From NCBI RefSeq assembly GCF_900141715.1, contig NZ_FQYK01000003.1, forward strand, positions 39,115-103,114: a stretch of DNA of 64,000 bases, in the 5' to 3' direction. The stretch comes from Algibacter luteus. Its GTDB lineage: Bacteria; Bacteroidota; Bacteroidia; Flavobacteriales; Flavobacteriaceae. Of this stretch, positions 51,704-60,525 are shown piece after piece. A program made the position numbers and the translations under genes. Numbering within the stretch: the first letter of the stretch is position 1; every line of letters begins with the position of its first letter. The notes beneath the pieces are model-generated. The model worked only from the letters and a program-made list of their open reading frames with translations. It ran no database searches and was not told the origin of the DNA.

Positions 51704-53270
51704 AACCATAAGAATTGGTACGCGCGATAGTGAATTAGCACTATGGCAAGCCAACATTGTAAAAAAATTACTCGAAGAAGCTGGTCATCAAACCGAATTA
51801 GTACCTGTAAAATCTACTGGTGATTTGGTTCTAGATAAACCACTCTACGAATTAGGCATCACAGGCATTTTTACCAGAACTTTAGATATCGCCATGTTAA
51901 ATCATGATATTGATATTGCCGTACATTCTTTAAAAGATGTGCCTACAGTTTTACCAAATGGCATTGTCCAAGCTGCGGTTTTGAAACGTGGTAATGTAAA
52001 CGACACACTGGTTTTTAAAGATAACGAAGAGTTTTTAGGAGCAAAAGAAGCGGTAATTGCCACGGGGAGCTTACGCAGGCGCGCACAATGGTTAAACCGT
52101 TTCCCCACACATACCATTACGGACTTACGTGGTAATGTTAATTCACGTTTACAAAAACTAAAAGACAATAACTGGAACGGAGCCATATTTGCTGCTGCAG
52201 GTATTGGTCGTATAGGTTTAAGACCCGAAGAGGCAATTAATTTAGACTGGATGATTCCAGCTCCTGCGCAAGGTGCTATAATGATTACTGCTCTGGAAGA
52301 AGATGAATTTGTTAAAACAGCTTGTGCCGAATTAAACCATGAAGAAACTGAAATTTGCACTACCATTGAGCGCGAATTTTTAAATAAATTAGAAGGCGGT
52401 TGTACCGCTCCTATTGGCGCTTTAGCTTACATTAAAGATGAAGAAATAAACTTTAAAGGTGTTTTACTTAGTCCAGATGGCACCAAAAAAATAGATGTGA
52501 CTCGCGTTAAAAAACTAGGTGAGCATCATGATATGGCGCAATATTGTGCCGATTTTATAATCGAGCGCGGAGGAAAACGCTTGATGGATAAAATCAAGAA
52601 TTCAGATAGAAAAACCAATGTGTTTTCTACTAAAAAGTTAACCGAAGATCAGCGCTTATTATTTCATGAAAAGGTGATTGCTGAAAGTAGTGATTTTATT
52701 AAAATCAATATTAACAGAATTCATCCGCGTTTCTTAAAAAACGAAATTCAGAACGTTATTATAACGAGTAAAAATGCAGTTGAATCCTTAACCACAAATT
52801 ATTCGGCATCAGAATTACAATTTAAAAATATATACTGTGTTGGTAGACGTACAAAGCGCCTTATTGAAAATAAAATAGGTAAAGTTAAGCATGCTGAAAA
52901 GAACGCCAAAAAACTAGCTGAGTATTTAGTTGAATACATGGAAGGTACTGAAACTACCTATTTTTGCAGCGACTTAAGATTAGACGATTTACCAACTATT
53001 TTATCTGAAAATCATATAAAAGTAACTGAAGTTGAAGCTTATAGTACGAAATATGATGGCGTTAAAATAGACGATTCAGTGGAAGGTGTTATGTTCTACA
53101 GTCCATCAACAGTAGAAAGTTTTGTAAAAAGTAACCATGATGAAGTCATTGCCTTTTGTATTGGCGAAACAACTGCTAAAGAAGCAAAAAAGCACTTTAA
53201 CGATGTGCGCGTTGCCAAAGTGCCAACTGTAGAAAGTGTTATTGAGTTGGTTAATGAGTATTATATTTGA
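51696..53270 (+). CDS. hemC: Hydroxymethylbilane synthase fused to uroporphyrinogen-III synthase
   Basis: The 524-residue fusion has HemC in residues 1 to about 305: RIGTRDSELALWQANIVK, HSLKDVP, ATGSLRRRAQWLNRFP, and the dipyrromethane-cofactor Cys in LEGGCTAPIGAL. The rest is a HemD fold: VIITSKNAVESL, IYCVGRRTKRLIENKIG, GVMFYSPSTVESF and AFCIGETTAKEAKK. It joins four porphobilinogens and then closes the ring with inversion of ring D. The fusion is characteristic of Flavobacteriia. It is translationally coupled to hemA. Confidence 0.95.
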   Translation: MSKTIRIGTRDSELALWQANIVKKLLEEAGHQTELVPVKSTGDLVLDKPLYELGITGIFTRTLDIAMLNHDIDIAVHSLKDVPTVLPNGIVQAAVLKRGNVNDTLVFKDNEEFLGAKEAVIATGSLRRRAQWLNRFPTHTITDLRGNVNSRLQKLKDNNWNGAIFAAAGIGRIGLRPEEAINLDWMIPAPAQGAIMITALEEDEFVKTACAELNHEETEICTTIEREFLNKLEGGCTAPIGALAYIKDEEINFKGVLLSPDGTKKIDVTRVKKLGEHHDMAQYCADFIIERGGKRLMDKIKNSDRKTNVFSTKKLTEDQRLLFHEKVIAESSDFIKININRIHPRFLKNEIQNVIITSKNAVESLTTNYSASELQFKNIYCVGRRTKRLIENKIGKVKHAEKNAKKLAEYLVEYMEGTETTYFCSDLRLDDLPTILSENHIKVTEVEAYSTKYDGVKIDDSVEGVMFYSPSTVESFVKSNHDEVIAFCIGETTAKEAKKHFNDVRVAKVPTVESVIELVNEYYI

Positions 53271-53362
53271 TAGCCTTTCGCCATTAGCCGTTAGCTCATG
53301 GCACTGCTATTATGAATAAAAAATGCTAAAAGCTAAAGACAGATAGTCTACTGCTAGATAAA
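53271..53362 (+). other. Repeat-like spacer upstream of the four-helix-bundle gene
   Basis: The 92 bp contain GCCATTAGCCGTTAGCTCATGGC and GCTAAAAGCTAAAGACAG. After the inserted gene a comparable AGCCAAAAGCCAAAAGCTAA string precedes hemE. These look like the flanks of an inserted cassette. Confidence 0.45.
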
Positions 53363-53719
53363 ATGAGAGATTTTAGAAAACTTGATATTTGGAAAAACGG
53401 AATTGAGCTTGTAAAGCAAGTATATCAATTATCAAAAAAATTTCCCTCTGAAGAAAAATTTGGTTTAAGGAGTCAAATAACAAGAGCATCGATTTCAGTT
53501 CCGTCTAATATTGCAGAAGGATGCAGTAGAAATAGCGAAGTAGAATTTAAACGGTTTCTCGAAATTGCGATAGGTTCGCTTTTTGAAGTAGAAACCCAGT
53601 TAATTATTGCTCAAGAATTAAAATTTATAGAAGAAAAAGAACTCGAAACTATTTTCACTTTAATTCAATTAGAAGCAAGAATGATAAATAGTTTAATTAA
53701 CAAAATTAAAAACAGTTAA
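53363..53719 (+). CDS. Four-helix-bundle protein (23S rRNA IVS/S23 family)
   Basis: The 118-residue helical protein has the full S23 family signature: [40 protein letters not shown] then [20 protein letters not shown] and [18 protein letters not shown]. The family was first seen inside 23S rRNA intervening sequences and is scattered in Bacteroidota genomes. Function is unknown. Here it sits between hemCD and hemE, flanked by repeat-like DNA, so it looks like a late insertion into the hem operon. Confidence 0.93.
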   Translation: MRDFRKLDIWKNGIELVKQVYQLSKKFPSEEKFGLRSQITRASISVPSNIAEGCSRNSEVEFKRFLEIAIGSLFEVETQLIIAQELKFIEEKELETIFTLIQLEARMINSLINKIKNS

Positions 53720-53763
53720 TGTCTTTTAGCAAACAGCTAGGAGCCAAAAGCCAAAAGCTAAAT

Positions 53764-54792
53764 ATGAAGAACGATTTATTCTTAAGAGCGTTAAAAGGCG
53801 AAACCGTAGACCGTCCTCCAGTTTGGATGATGCGTCAAGCTGGTCGTTACCTTCCAGAATTCATGGAAATAAAAGCGAAATACGACTTTTTTACGCGTTG
53901 TCAAACTCCTGAATTGGCGAGTGAAATTACGGTTCAACCAATTCGCAGATATGGTATGGATGCCGCTATTTTGTTTAGTGATATATTGGTTATTCCGCAA
54001 GCCATGAATATTGAGGTGCAAATGAAACCCAATTTTGGTCCATATTTGCCAAACCCAATTCGTTCCCAAAAAGATGTTGATAATGTTATTGTTCCAGATG
54101 TTACTCAAGCATTAGATTACGTTTATCAAGCCATAAAAGCTACCAAAGAAAAACTTAACGACGAGATTCCGTTGATAGGTTTCGCAGGTTCTCCATGGAC
54201 TATTTTATGCTATTGCGTACAAGGACAAGGCAGTAAAAATTTCGATAAAGCCAAAGAATTTTGTTTTACAAATCCTGTTGCGGCGCATCAATTATTACAA
54301 AAAATAACAGACACTACTATAGCTTATCTTAAGGACAAAGTGAAAGCAGGATGTAACGCAGTGCAAGTTTTTGATTCTTGGGGAGGCATGCTCTCACCGG
54401 TAGATTATCAAGAATTTTCATGGCAATATATTCAACAAATTATCGATGCATTAAAAGACGATGCTCCAGTAATCGCATTTGGAAAAGGCTGTTGGTTTGC
54501 ACTGGGCGAAATGGCAAAATCTGGTGCTTCGGCGTTAGGTGTAGATTGGACATGTTCTGCAAGAAACGCGCGTTATTTAACCGGTGGAAACATTACGCTA
54601 CAAGGTAATTTCGACCCTACACGTTTATTTTCACCACCTTCAGAAATCAAAAAAATGGTACACCAAATGATTAACGAGTTTGGTAAAGATAAATACATAG
54701 TAAACCTTGGTCATGGTATTTTACCTAACATTCCGTTAGATCATGCTAAGGCATTTATTGATGCTGTAAAAGAATATAAGAGCCCCTCTTAA
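53764..54792 (+). CDS. hemE: Uroporphyrinogen decarboxylase
   Basis: The 342-residue enzyme converts uroporphyrinogen III to coproporphyrinogen III. The N-terminal signature [16 protein letters not shown], the catalytic Asp region [29 protein letters not shown] and [14 protein letters not shown] are present. ATG 53764 is chosen; the longer frame to 53719 translates the repeat-like spacer after the S23-type gene. It follows hemCD in pathway order despite the inserted gene. Confidence 0.97.
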   Translation: MKNDLFLRALKGETVDRPPVWMMRQAGRYLPEFMEIKAKYDFFTRCQTPELASEITVQPIRRYGMDAAILFSDILVIPQAMNIEVQMKPNFGPYLPNPIRSQKDVDNVIVPDVTQALDYVYQAIKATKEKLNDEIPLIGFAGSPWTILCYCVQGQGSKNFDKAKEFCFTNPVAAHQLLQKITDTTIAYLKDKVKAGCNAVQVFDSWGGMLSPVDYQEFSWQYIQQIIDALKDDAPVIAFGKGCWFALGEMAKSGASALGVDWTCSARNARYLTGGNITLQGNFDPTRLFSPPSEIKKMVHQMINEFGKDKYIVNLGHGILPNIPLDHAKAFIDAVKEYKSPS

Positions 54793-54921
54793 TCTCCCCG
54801 AAGGGAAGAAACTCTTACTCAATTGAATAATTTGTAAAAAAAAATTAAATTGGGAACGAAAGTTAAATAATAAACACGAATCTAATCCCCTCTCCTTATG
54901 GAGAGGGCTAGGGAGAGGCTT
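54783..54921 (+). repeat. CCCCTCT-type intergenic repeats
   Basis: Two repeat-like blocks lie here: GCCCCTCTTAATCTCCCCGA then AGGG at 54783-54806, and TCCCCTCTCC-TTAT-GGAGAGGG (perfect 8-bp hairpin, 54888-54907) followed by CTAGGGAGAGGC. Both strings are ones I recall from many flavobacterial intergenic regions. The second ends a few bases before the EI24 start. Confidence 0.6.
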
Positions 54922-54923
54922 CT

Positions 54924-55682
54924 ATGATAACAAACATCATTTCAGGTATAAAAGCATACTTCGGTGCTTTCAGCTTAGTTTCAAAACTCAAACTTTGGAA
55001 ATATTTTGCTATTCCTATGCTCATCAGTTTTGTAACTGCCATTGCCGTTTTTGGTTCAGCTTACGCATTATCAGATAATATTGGAAATTTCATTGCCAAA
55101 ATCTGGATTTGGGATTGGGGGAAAGAAACCTTTTCTTCTATTAGCAATGTTATAGGTGGATTAATCATCATAGTTATCGGTTTAATCCTTTTCAAACACA
55201 TCATAATGGCATTATCTGCACCTTTTATGAGTCCCGTATCCGAAAAAATAGAAGCTCATTTTACAGGCAATGTTCCGCATACCCATAGAAACACATCTTT
55301 TATGCAACAACTCTGGCGAGGTATTAAAATAAATGGCAGAAACCTCATTATGGAATTGCTTTTAACCATTCCTATCTTGTTATTAAAATTTATTCCGGTA
55401 GTCAATATATTTTCAACCATATTGTTGTTTTTGGTTCAAGCTTATTATGCTGGTTTCGGTAATATAGATTACACTTTAGAACGCCATTTTCAATATAAAG
55501 AGAGCCTACAATTTGTGCGTAATCATCGTGGTTTAGCCATAGGTAATGGCATAGTTTTTATTCTTTTTTTATTAATTCCTGTAATAGGAGTTATTTTAGT
55601 GCTACCGTTATCGGTTACCGCAGCATCAATCAAAACGGTTGAAGCCCTTCAAATTAAAAAAAACTCTGTTAATGCAGCTTAA
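54924..55682 (+). CDS. EI24-domain membrane protein (CysZ-like)
   Basis: The 252-residue membrane protein has four to five TM segments and the EI24/CysZ pattern: GIKAYFGAFSLVSKLKLW, IIMALSAPFMSPVSEKIEAH and QAYYAGFGNIDYTLER, then RNHRGLAIGNGI. CysZ is a sulfate transporter in enteric bacteria, but most EI24 members have no known substrate. It lies within the hem gene run and overlaps the next gene by 11 bp. Confidence 0.9.
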   Translation: MITNIISGIKAYFGAFSLVSKLKLWKYFAIPMLISFVTAIAVFGSAYALSDNIGNFIAKIWIWDWGKETFSSISNVIGGLIIIVIGLILFKHIIMALSAPFMSPVSEKIEAHFTGNVPHTHRNTSFMQQLWRGIKINGRNLIMELLLTIPILLLKFIPVVNIFSTILLFLVQAYYAGFGNIDYTLERHFQYKESLQFVRNHRGLAIGNGIVFILFLLIPVIGVILVLPLSVTAASIKTVEALQIKKNSVNAA

Positions 55683-56214
55683 TTTTGATTCATACTGCAT
55701 ATCTCCTATTCAACCTAAAGACGGATGGAAAATTTGCAATTTTGTTGTTGCTAATGAAGACCGATTAAAACGCTACTTTCCTAAAACTTTAGAACAAAAT
55801 CTAACTCCCGATTTAGCAAATATATTTGTAGCTAAAAAAGTAAAACAATTTGAAAATAAGGGTGAGTTTCTATTCACGCTAAAAACGAACGATTCCAATC
55901 AACTGGTGGGATTAATTTATATAAAAAAACTAAATTGGACCAAAAAGGAGGGTGAATTTGCTTACTGTATTGGGTACGAATATGAAGGTAAAGGCATCAC
56001 TACCAAAGCCATAAAAATATTATCAAATCACGCTTTTGATACTTTAAATTTAAAAACGCTTCAAATTATAGTTCACCCAAGCAATAAACCAAGCATTAAA
56101 GTAGCGGAAAACTGTAACTTCACCTGGATAAAAACATTAGAAAAAGAACATACCCCTCCAGGAGAGAAGCCTTTAGATATGGAATTATATGAATTGTATA
56201 ATGAAATGGAGTAA
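55672..56214 (+). CDS. GNAT family N-acetyltransferase
   Basis: The 180-residue RimJ/RimL-like acetyltransferase has QLVGLIYIKKLNWTKKEGEF, the acetyl-CoA loop IGYEYEGKGITTKAIKIL and IIVHPSNKPSIKVAENCNF. ATG 55672 is chosen, giving an 11-bp overlap with the EI24 gene. The substrate is unknown (protein N-terminus or small molecule). It is coupled to EI24 and lies 3 bp before hemF. Confidence 0.9.
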   Translation: MQLNFDSYCISPIQPKDGWKICNFVVANEDRLKRYFPKTLEQNLTPDLANIFVAKKVKQFENKGEFLFTLKTNDSNQLVGLIYIKKLNWTKKEGEFAYCIGYEYEGKGITTKAIKILSNHAFDTLNLKTLQIIVHPSNKPSIKVAENCNFTWIKTLEKEHTPPGEKPLDMELYELYNEME

Positions 56215-56217
56215 CCA

Positions 56218-57120
56218 ATGAAAGATAAGTTCTATCAATACATACAGAATCTGCAAAATACAATCACTTCTAAGCTAGAAGCTATAGATGGTAAAGCCAA
56301 ATTTCAAGAAGACATTTGGAAACGACCAGAAGGTGGCGGCGGGCGCACTCGCGTTATTGAAAATGGTCAGGTTTTTGAAAAAGGTGGTGTCAATATTTCT
56401 GGTGTTCATGGAAAATTACCAAAATCAATGCAAGCTTATTTTAACGTTGGGGATGTCGATTTTTTCGCATGCGGACTAAGTTTAGTTTTGCATCCAGAAA
56501 ATCCAATGGTGCCAACCGTTCATGCCAACTGGCGCTATTTTGAAATGTATAATGACGCTGGAGATATTATTGATAGTTGGTTTGGTGGCGGGCAAGATTT
56601 AACGCCTTATTATTTGTTTGAAGAAGACGCGATTCACTTTCATAAAACCTGTAAAACAGCATGTGATAAGCATAACAAGGAGTTTTATCAAACGTATAAA
56701 AAACGTTGCGATGAATATTTTTACAACGCTCACAGAAATGAAGGCAGAGGCATTGGTGGTTTGTTTTTCGATTATTGCAAAACTTCAGAACAGATGTCTA
56801 TGGAAAATTGGTATAACTTTGTAACCGAAGTTGGAGATAGTTTCCTTGATGCTTATGCTCCTATTGTTGAAAAGCGTAAAAATTTACCATACACCAAAAC
56901 ACAACGTAGTTGGCAAGAAATTCGTCGCGGACGCTACGTAGAATTTAATTTAGTACACGATAAAGGCACGCTTTTCGGACTTAAAACGAACGGGCGAATT
57001 GAAAGTATTTTAATGAGTTTACCACCGCATGTACAATGGGTGTATGACCATTATCCAGAGGCTGGAAGTGACGAAGAAAAATTAATTAACGTTCTAAAAA
57101 ATCCCGTTGATTGGGTTTAA
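56218..57120 (+). CDS. hemF: Oxygen-dependent coproporphyrinogen III oxidase
   Basis: The 300-residue enzyme makes protoporphyrinogen IX using oxygen. Family signatures are GGGRTRVIENGQVFEKGGVN, FFACGLSLVLHPENPMVPTV then HANWRYFEM, DSWFGGGQDLTPYYLFEEDA and RRGRYVEFNLVHDKGTLFGL. It marks aerobic heme synthesis and feeds HemJ and HemH. A dispersed repeat separates it from hemB. Confidence 0.97.
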   Translation: MKDKFYQYIQNLQNTITSKLEAIDGKAKFQEDIWKRPEGGGGRTRVIENGQVFEKGGVNISGVHGKLPKSMQAYFNVGDVDFFACGLSLVLHPENPMVPTVHANWRYFEMYNDAGDIIDSWFGGGQDLTPYYLFEEDAIHFHKTCKTACDKHNKEFYQTYKKRCDEYFYNAHRNEGRGIGGLFFDYCKTSEQMSMENWYNFVTEVGDSFLDAYAPIVEKRKNLPYTKTQRSWQEIRRGRYVEFNLVHDKGTLFGLKTNGRIESILMSLPPHVQWVYDHYPEAGSDEEKLINVLKNPVDWV

Positions 57121-57131
57121 TAAAAACTAAA

Positions 57132-57156
57132 TGTCAGGTTGAGCGCAGTCGAAACC
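57132..57156 (+). repeat. GAGCGCAGTCGA dispersed repeat, copy 3
   Basis: TGTCAGGTTGAGCGCAGTCG then AAACC matches the pair in the metG leader. Here it sits between hemF and hemB. Confidence 0.7.
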
Positions 57157-57173
57157 TATCAAAATAAAAAACC

Positions 57174-58163
57174 ATGTTCCCACTTAGAAGAAACCGAAGA
57201 TTAAGAACCAACGAAGCCATTCGTAGTTTGGTTCGAGAAACCATAATAACACCAAACGATTTTTTAGTGCCACTTTTTATTGTTGAAGGTAAAGGTGTTA
57301 AGGATGAAATTCCATCGATGCCAAATTACTACCGTTACAGTCTAGATTTACTGGAAAATGAAGTGAGGGAACTTTGGAAATTGGGCTTAAAATCGGTATT
57401 GCTTTTTGTAAAAGTACCCGATAATTTGAAAGATAATAAAGGTACCGAAGCCTTGAACCCAAACGGATTGATGCAACGTGCTATTAAAACTGTTAAAAAT
57501 GCATGTCCAGATATGTTGGTGATGACTGATGTGGCACTAGACCCTTATTCTGCTTACGGACACGATGGTATTATTGAAAACGGACAAATAATCAACGATG
57601 AAACTGCCGAAGTATTAGCAGAAATGAGTATTTCTCATGCGCAAGCTGGTGCCGATTTTGTTGCGCCTAGTGATATGATGGACGGACGCATCCTTACCAT
57701 CCGTGAAGCACTAGAAGATGAAGGCTTCATCAACACCGGAATTATGAGTTATTCGGCAAAATATGCCTCGGCATTTTACGGTCCGTTTCGTGATGCTCTG
57801 GATTCTGCCCCTGTGGACTTAATTGATATTCCGAAGGACAAAAAAACCTATCAAATGGATTACGCCAACCGTTTTGAAGCGATTCGAGAAACCGAAATGG
57901 ATATAGACGAAGGTGCAGATATTGTTATGGTAAAACCAGGTTTGTGCTATTTAGATATTGTGCGTGAAATAAAAAACGAAGTTGATGTTCCTGTTGCGGT
58001 TTACCAAGTTTCTGGTGAATATGCGATGCTAAAAGCAGCCGCTGAAAAAGGTTGGTTAGAACACGACGCTGTTATGATGGAACAAGTAACTGCCATAAAA
58101 AGAGCAGGAGCCGATATCATTGCTTCATATTTTGCTAAAGATGTTGTGAAATTGATTTCGTAA
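57174..58163 (+). CDS. hemB: Porphobilinogen synthase (delta-aminolevulinate dehydratase)
   Basis: The 329-residue enzyme condenses two aminolevulinates. The Schiff-base lysines are in GIMSYSAKYASAFYGPFRDA and DIVMVKPGLCYLD. The metal region reads VMTDVALDPYSAYGHDGI, lacking the three-Cys zinc site of animal and yeast enzymes, so it is probably the magnesium-type. Catalysis occurs between HemL and HemC; it is the last hem gene of this run. Confidence 0.97.
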   Translation: MFPLRRNRRLRTNEAIRSLVRETIITPNDFLVPLFIVEGKGVKDEIPSMPNYYRYSLDLLENEVRELWKLGLKSVLLFVKVPDNLKDNKGTEALNPNGLMQRAIKTVKNACPDMLVMTDVALDPYSAYGHDGIIENGQIINDETAEVLAEMSISHAQAGADFVAPSDMMDGRILTIREALEDEGFINTGIMSYSAKYASAFYGPFRDALDSAPVDLIDIPKDKKTYQMDYANRFEAIRETEMDIDEGADIVMVKPGLCYLDIVREIKNEVDVPVAVYQVSGEYAMLKAAAEKGWLEHDAVMMEQVTAIKRAGADIIASYFAKDVVKLIS

Positions 58164-58348
58164 CTTTCATTTATCAATGATATGCTTTGTTTTAACCTGC
58201 CTAATTCAAACCGAAGATATTGGTCTTTTTGAGATTATAAGTGCTTTTATTTAAGTAAACACAAATTACTGCTGCTATTTTAAACTGCCACAAAAGATTA
58301 ATACCATTTCTCGTTTGAAATTAGTATTTTCGAGTTTTAATACATGTT

Positions 58349-59458
58349 ATGGGATTACTACTATTTTACGCTTTTATTTCCGTTTTTTTTTCATTTTTAT
58401 GCTCAATTTTAGAGGCTGTACTTTTAAGTGTTACACCTACTTTTATTAACGTAAAAAAGCAAGAAGGCAAAGAATATGCATCCAATTTAGAAGCTTTAAA
58501 AAAAGATGTAGATAGACCTTTAATTGCAATTCTTACATTAAATACTATTGCACACACCGTAGGCGCTATATTGGTTGGTGTACAAGCCAAAGTGGCTTAT
58601 GTAGAAAGTTACGGCGCCCAAACTAGTACGATTTTAGGAATTAAATTTACTGAAGATTTAATGGTTGGTGTGGTTTCGTCTGTGATGACAGTTTTGATTT
58701 TAGTCGCTTCAGAAATAGTTCCGAAAACTATTGGCGCAACCTATTGGAAAAAGCTTGCCAACTTTACTTCAAAAGCATTAAATGTATTGATTTTCCCTTT
58801 AAAATGGACAGGGCTTTTATGGTTGCTTCAACTTACTACAAAACTTATTGGCGGTAAAGGGCACGGTAGTGTATTAAGTCGTGAAGGGTTTTTAGTCATG
58901 GCAGACATGGCTCATGAAGAAGGTGTTTTTCAAGAAAATGAAAGTAAAATTATAAAAAACTTACTCACCTTTAAAGAGGTTTTTGCAAAAGATGTGATGA
59001 CACCTAGAACGGTTATGAAAGCTGAAAATCAAAATACTACAGTTGAAGATTTTTTTAAATGGAATTTAAACATTCGATTTTCAAGAATTCCAATATATAA
59101 AGATGACCCCGATAATATTGTTGGACTGGTATTAAAAGATGAAATTTTTAAAGAAATGGCTCTAGATAATAATAAGAAAAAATTATCTGAGCTTAAACGC
59201 GATATTATTATAGTTAATAGAGATCTACCCATTCCAACTCTTTTTGAAAAATTAGTGGAAAGCCGAAACCATATGGCTTTAGTAGTTGATGAATACGGTA
59301 GTGTAAGTGGATTAGTAACTATGGAAGATGTTATTGAAACTTTACTTGGTTTGGAAATTATGGATGAAAGTGATAACGTTTCAGACCTTCAACTTTTAGC
59401 AAGAAAAAGCTGGAAAACACGCGCCAAAAAATTAGGTATTATTGATGAAGAAGAATAA
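58349..59458 (+). CDS. CNNM/HlyC-CorC family membrane protein with CBS pair
   Basis: The 369-residue protein has an N-terminal DUF21 membrane domain (about residues 1-170, with LLSVTPTFINVKKQEGK and ASEIVPKTIGATYWKKL) and a CBS pair (KDVMTPRTVMKAENQNTTVE and LVVDEYGSVSGLVTMEDVIE). It lacks the C-terminal CorC domain of longer relatives. Related proteins handle magnesium or cobalt; the substrate is not fixed. It begins a plus-strand run with the next genes. Confidence 0.91.
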   Translation: MGLLLFYAFISVFFSFLCSILEAVLLSVTPTFINVKKQEGKEYASNLEALKKDVDRPLIAILTLNTIAHTVGAILVGVQAKVAYVESYGAQTSTILGIKFTEDLMVGVVSSVMTVLILVASEIVPKTIGATYWKKLANFTSKALNVLIFPLKWTGLLWLLQLTTKLIGGKGHGSVLSREGFLVMADMAHEEGVFQENESKIIKNLLTFKEVFAKDVMTPRTVMKAENQNTTVEDFFKWNLNIRFSRIPIYKDDPDNIVGLVLKDEIFKEMALDNNKKKLSELKRDIIIVNRDLPIPTLFEKLVESRNHMALVVDEYGSVSGLVTMEDVIETLLGLEIMDESDNVSDLQLLARKSWKTRAKKLGIIDEEE

Positions 59459-59470
59459 TACATCGTGTTA

Positions 59471-59944
59471 ATGGAAACTTGTATCATTAATACTCCTTTA
59501 GGTTTTACCAAAATTATTGGTGATGCAGATGGTATTTCTTCTGTAACTGTTCTGAATTCAGAAGAAAAAATAACAGATATAATTCCTGATAACTTAGAAG
59601 ATTGTGTCATACAACTCAACGAATATTTTGAAGGTAATCGCAAACAATTCATTTTAAAATTAAATCCACAAGGCACCGATTTCCAAAAAAAAGTATGGAA
59701 CGAACTAGAACAAATTCCTTTTGGCAAAACAACGTCTTATCTAAAACTATCAAAGCAATTGGGCGATGTTAAAGCCATACGAGCTGTGGCCAATGCCAAT
59801 GGAAAAAACCCTATTTGGATTATTATTCCATGTCATCGTGTTATTGGTAGCGACGGTAGTCTAACCGGATATGCCGGCGGGTTGCATCGCAAGCAGTGGT
59901 TATTAGAGCATGAAAGCCCTTATAAGCAACAAACACTTTTTTAA
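59471..59944 (+). CDS. ogt: Methylated-DNA-protein cysteine methyltransferase
   Basis: The 157-residue suicide repair protein has the acceptor Cys in WIIIPCHRVIGSDGSLTGYAG. The DNA-binding helix region includes FGKTTSYLKLSKQLGDVKAI, then RAVANANGKNP. It removes O6-alkylguanine. ATG 59471 is preferred over GTG 59465. It follows the CBS gene by 12 bp and abuts the next CDS with no gap. Confidence 0.95.
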   Translation: METCIINTPLGFTKIIGDADGISSVTVLNSEEKITDIIPDNLEDCVIQLNEYFEGNRKQFILKLNPQGTDFQKKVWNELEQIPFGKTTSYLKLSKQLGDVKAIRAVANANGKNPIWIIIPCHRVIGSDGSLTGYAGGLHRKQWLLEHESPYKQQTLF

Positions 59945-60466
59945 ATGTACAGAACATTATCGCATATTGCTAAACGCTTTTTTTCTGAAGCTCAAATTTA
60001 TAAATATGGGTTTAATTTGTCTCCTATGTATAAAAGATCAACTGGTAAAATCGTTGAAGTATCGCAAGATCTGCATCATGTAAAAGTTAAAATTCCAATA
60101 AGCTATAAAAATAGAAATTATGTAGGGTCAATTTTTGGTGGGAGCTTATTCTCAGCAACCGATCCAATTTACATGATTCAATTATTAAACATTTTAGGAG
60201 ACAATTATGTAGTTTGGGATAAAGAAGCCACGATTAAGTACAAAAAACCAGCGAAAGAAGACGTATTTTGCGATTTTACTTTTTCTACAGATGAAATTGA
60301 AACTATAAAAATAGAGGTAAAACAACATGGAAAGTTTAATATCGTAAAAGAAACGAATATTATAAATAAACGTACGCAAGTTATTGCAGAACTAACCAAA
60401 ACTATTTATGTTGCCAATAAAAGTTATTACAGAGAAAGACGTCAACAGAAAGCACGCTCTAATTAA
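59945..60466 (+). CDS. DUF4442 hotdog-fold thioesterase-like protein
   Basis: The 173-residue protein starts directly after the ogt stop. It shows PMYKRSTGKIVEVSQDLHHV, NYVGSIFGGSLFSATDPIYM and VVWDKEATIKYKKPA, which is the DUF4442 hotdog pattern related to PaaI-type thioesterases. No catalytic residue can be asserted. The C-terminus is strongly basic (YYRERRQQKARSN). Function is unknown. Confidence 0.87.
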   Translation: MYRTLSHIAKRFFSEAQIYKYGFNLSPMYKRSTGKIVEVSQDLHHVKVKIPISYKNRNYVGSIFGGSLFSATDPIYMIQLLNILGDNYVVWDKEATIKYKKPAKEDVFCDFTFSTDEIETIKIEVKQHGKFNIVKETNIINKRTQVIAELTKTIYVANKSYYRERRQQKARSN

Positions 60467-60525
60467 ATTTCTTCAGTACAGTATATTAATTTTATTATCT
60501 TTAGTTTCTACTTTAAACTAAACGA

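Noticed and set aside
51902..52366. A 154-residue minus-strand reading frame opposite hemCD
   Set aside because: It is antisense to the conserved HemC core, and its composition follows from the opposite strand's codons.
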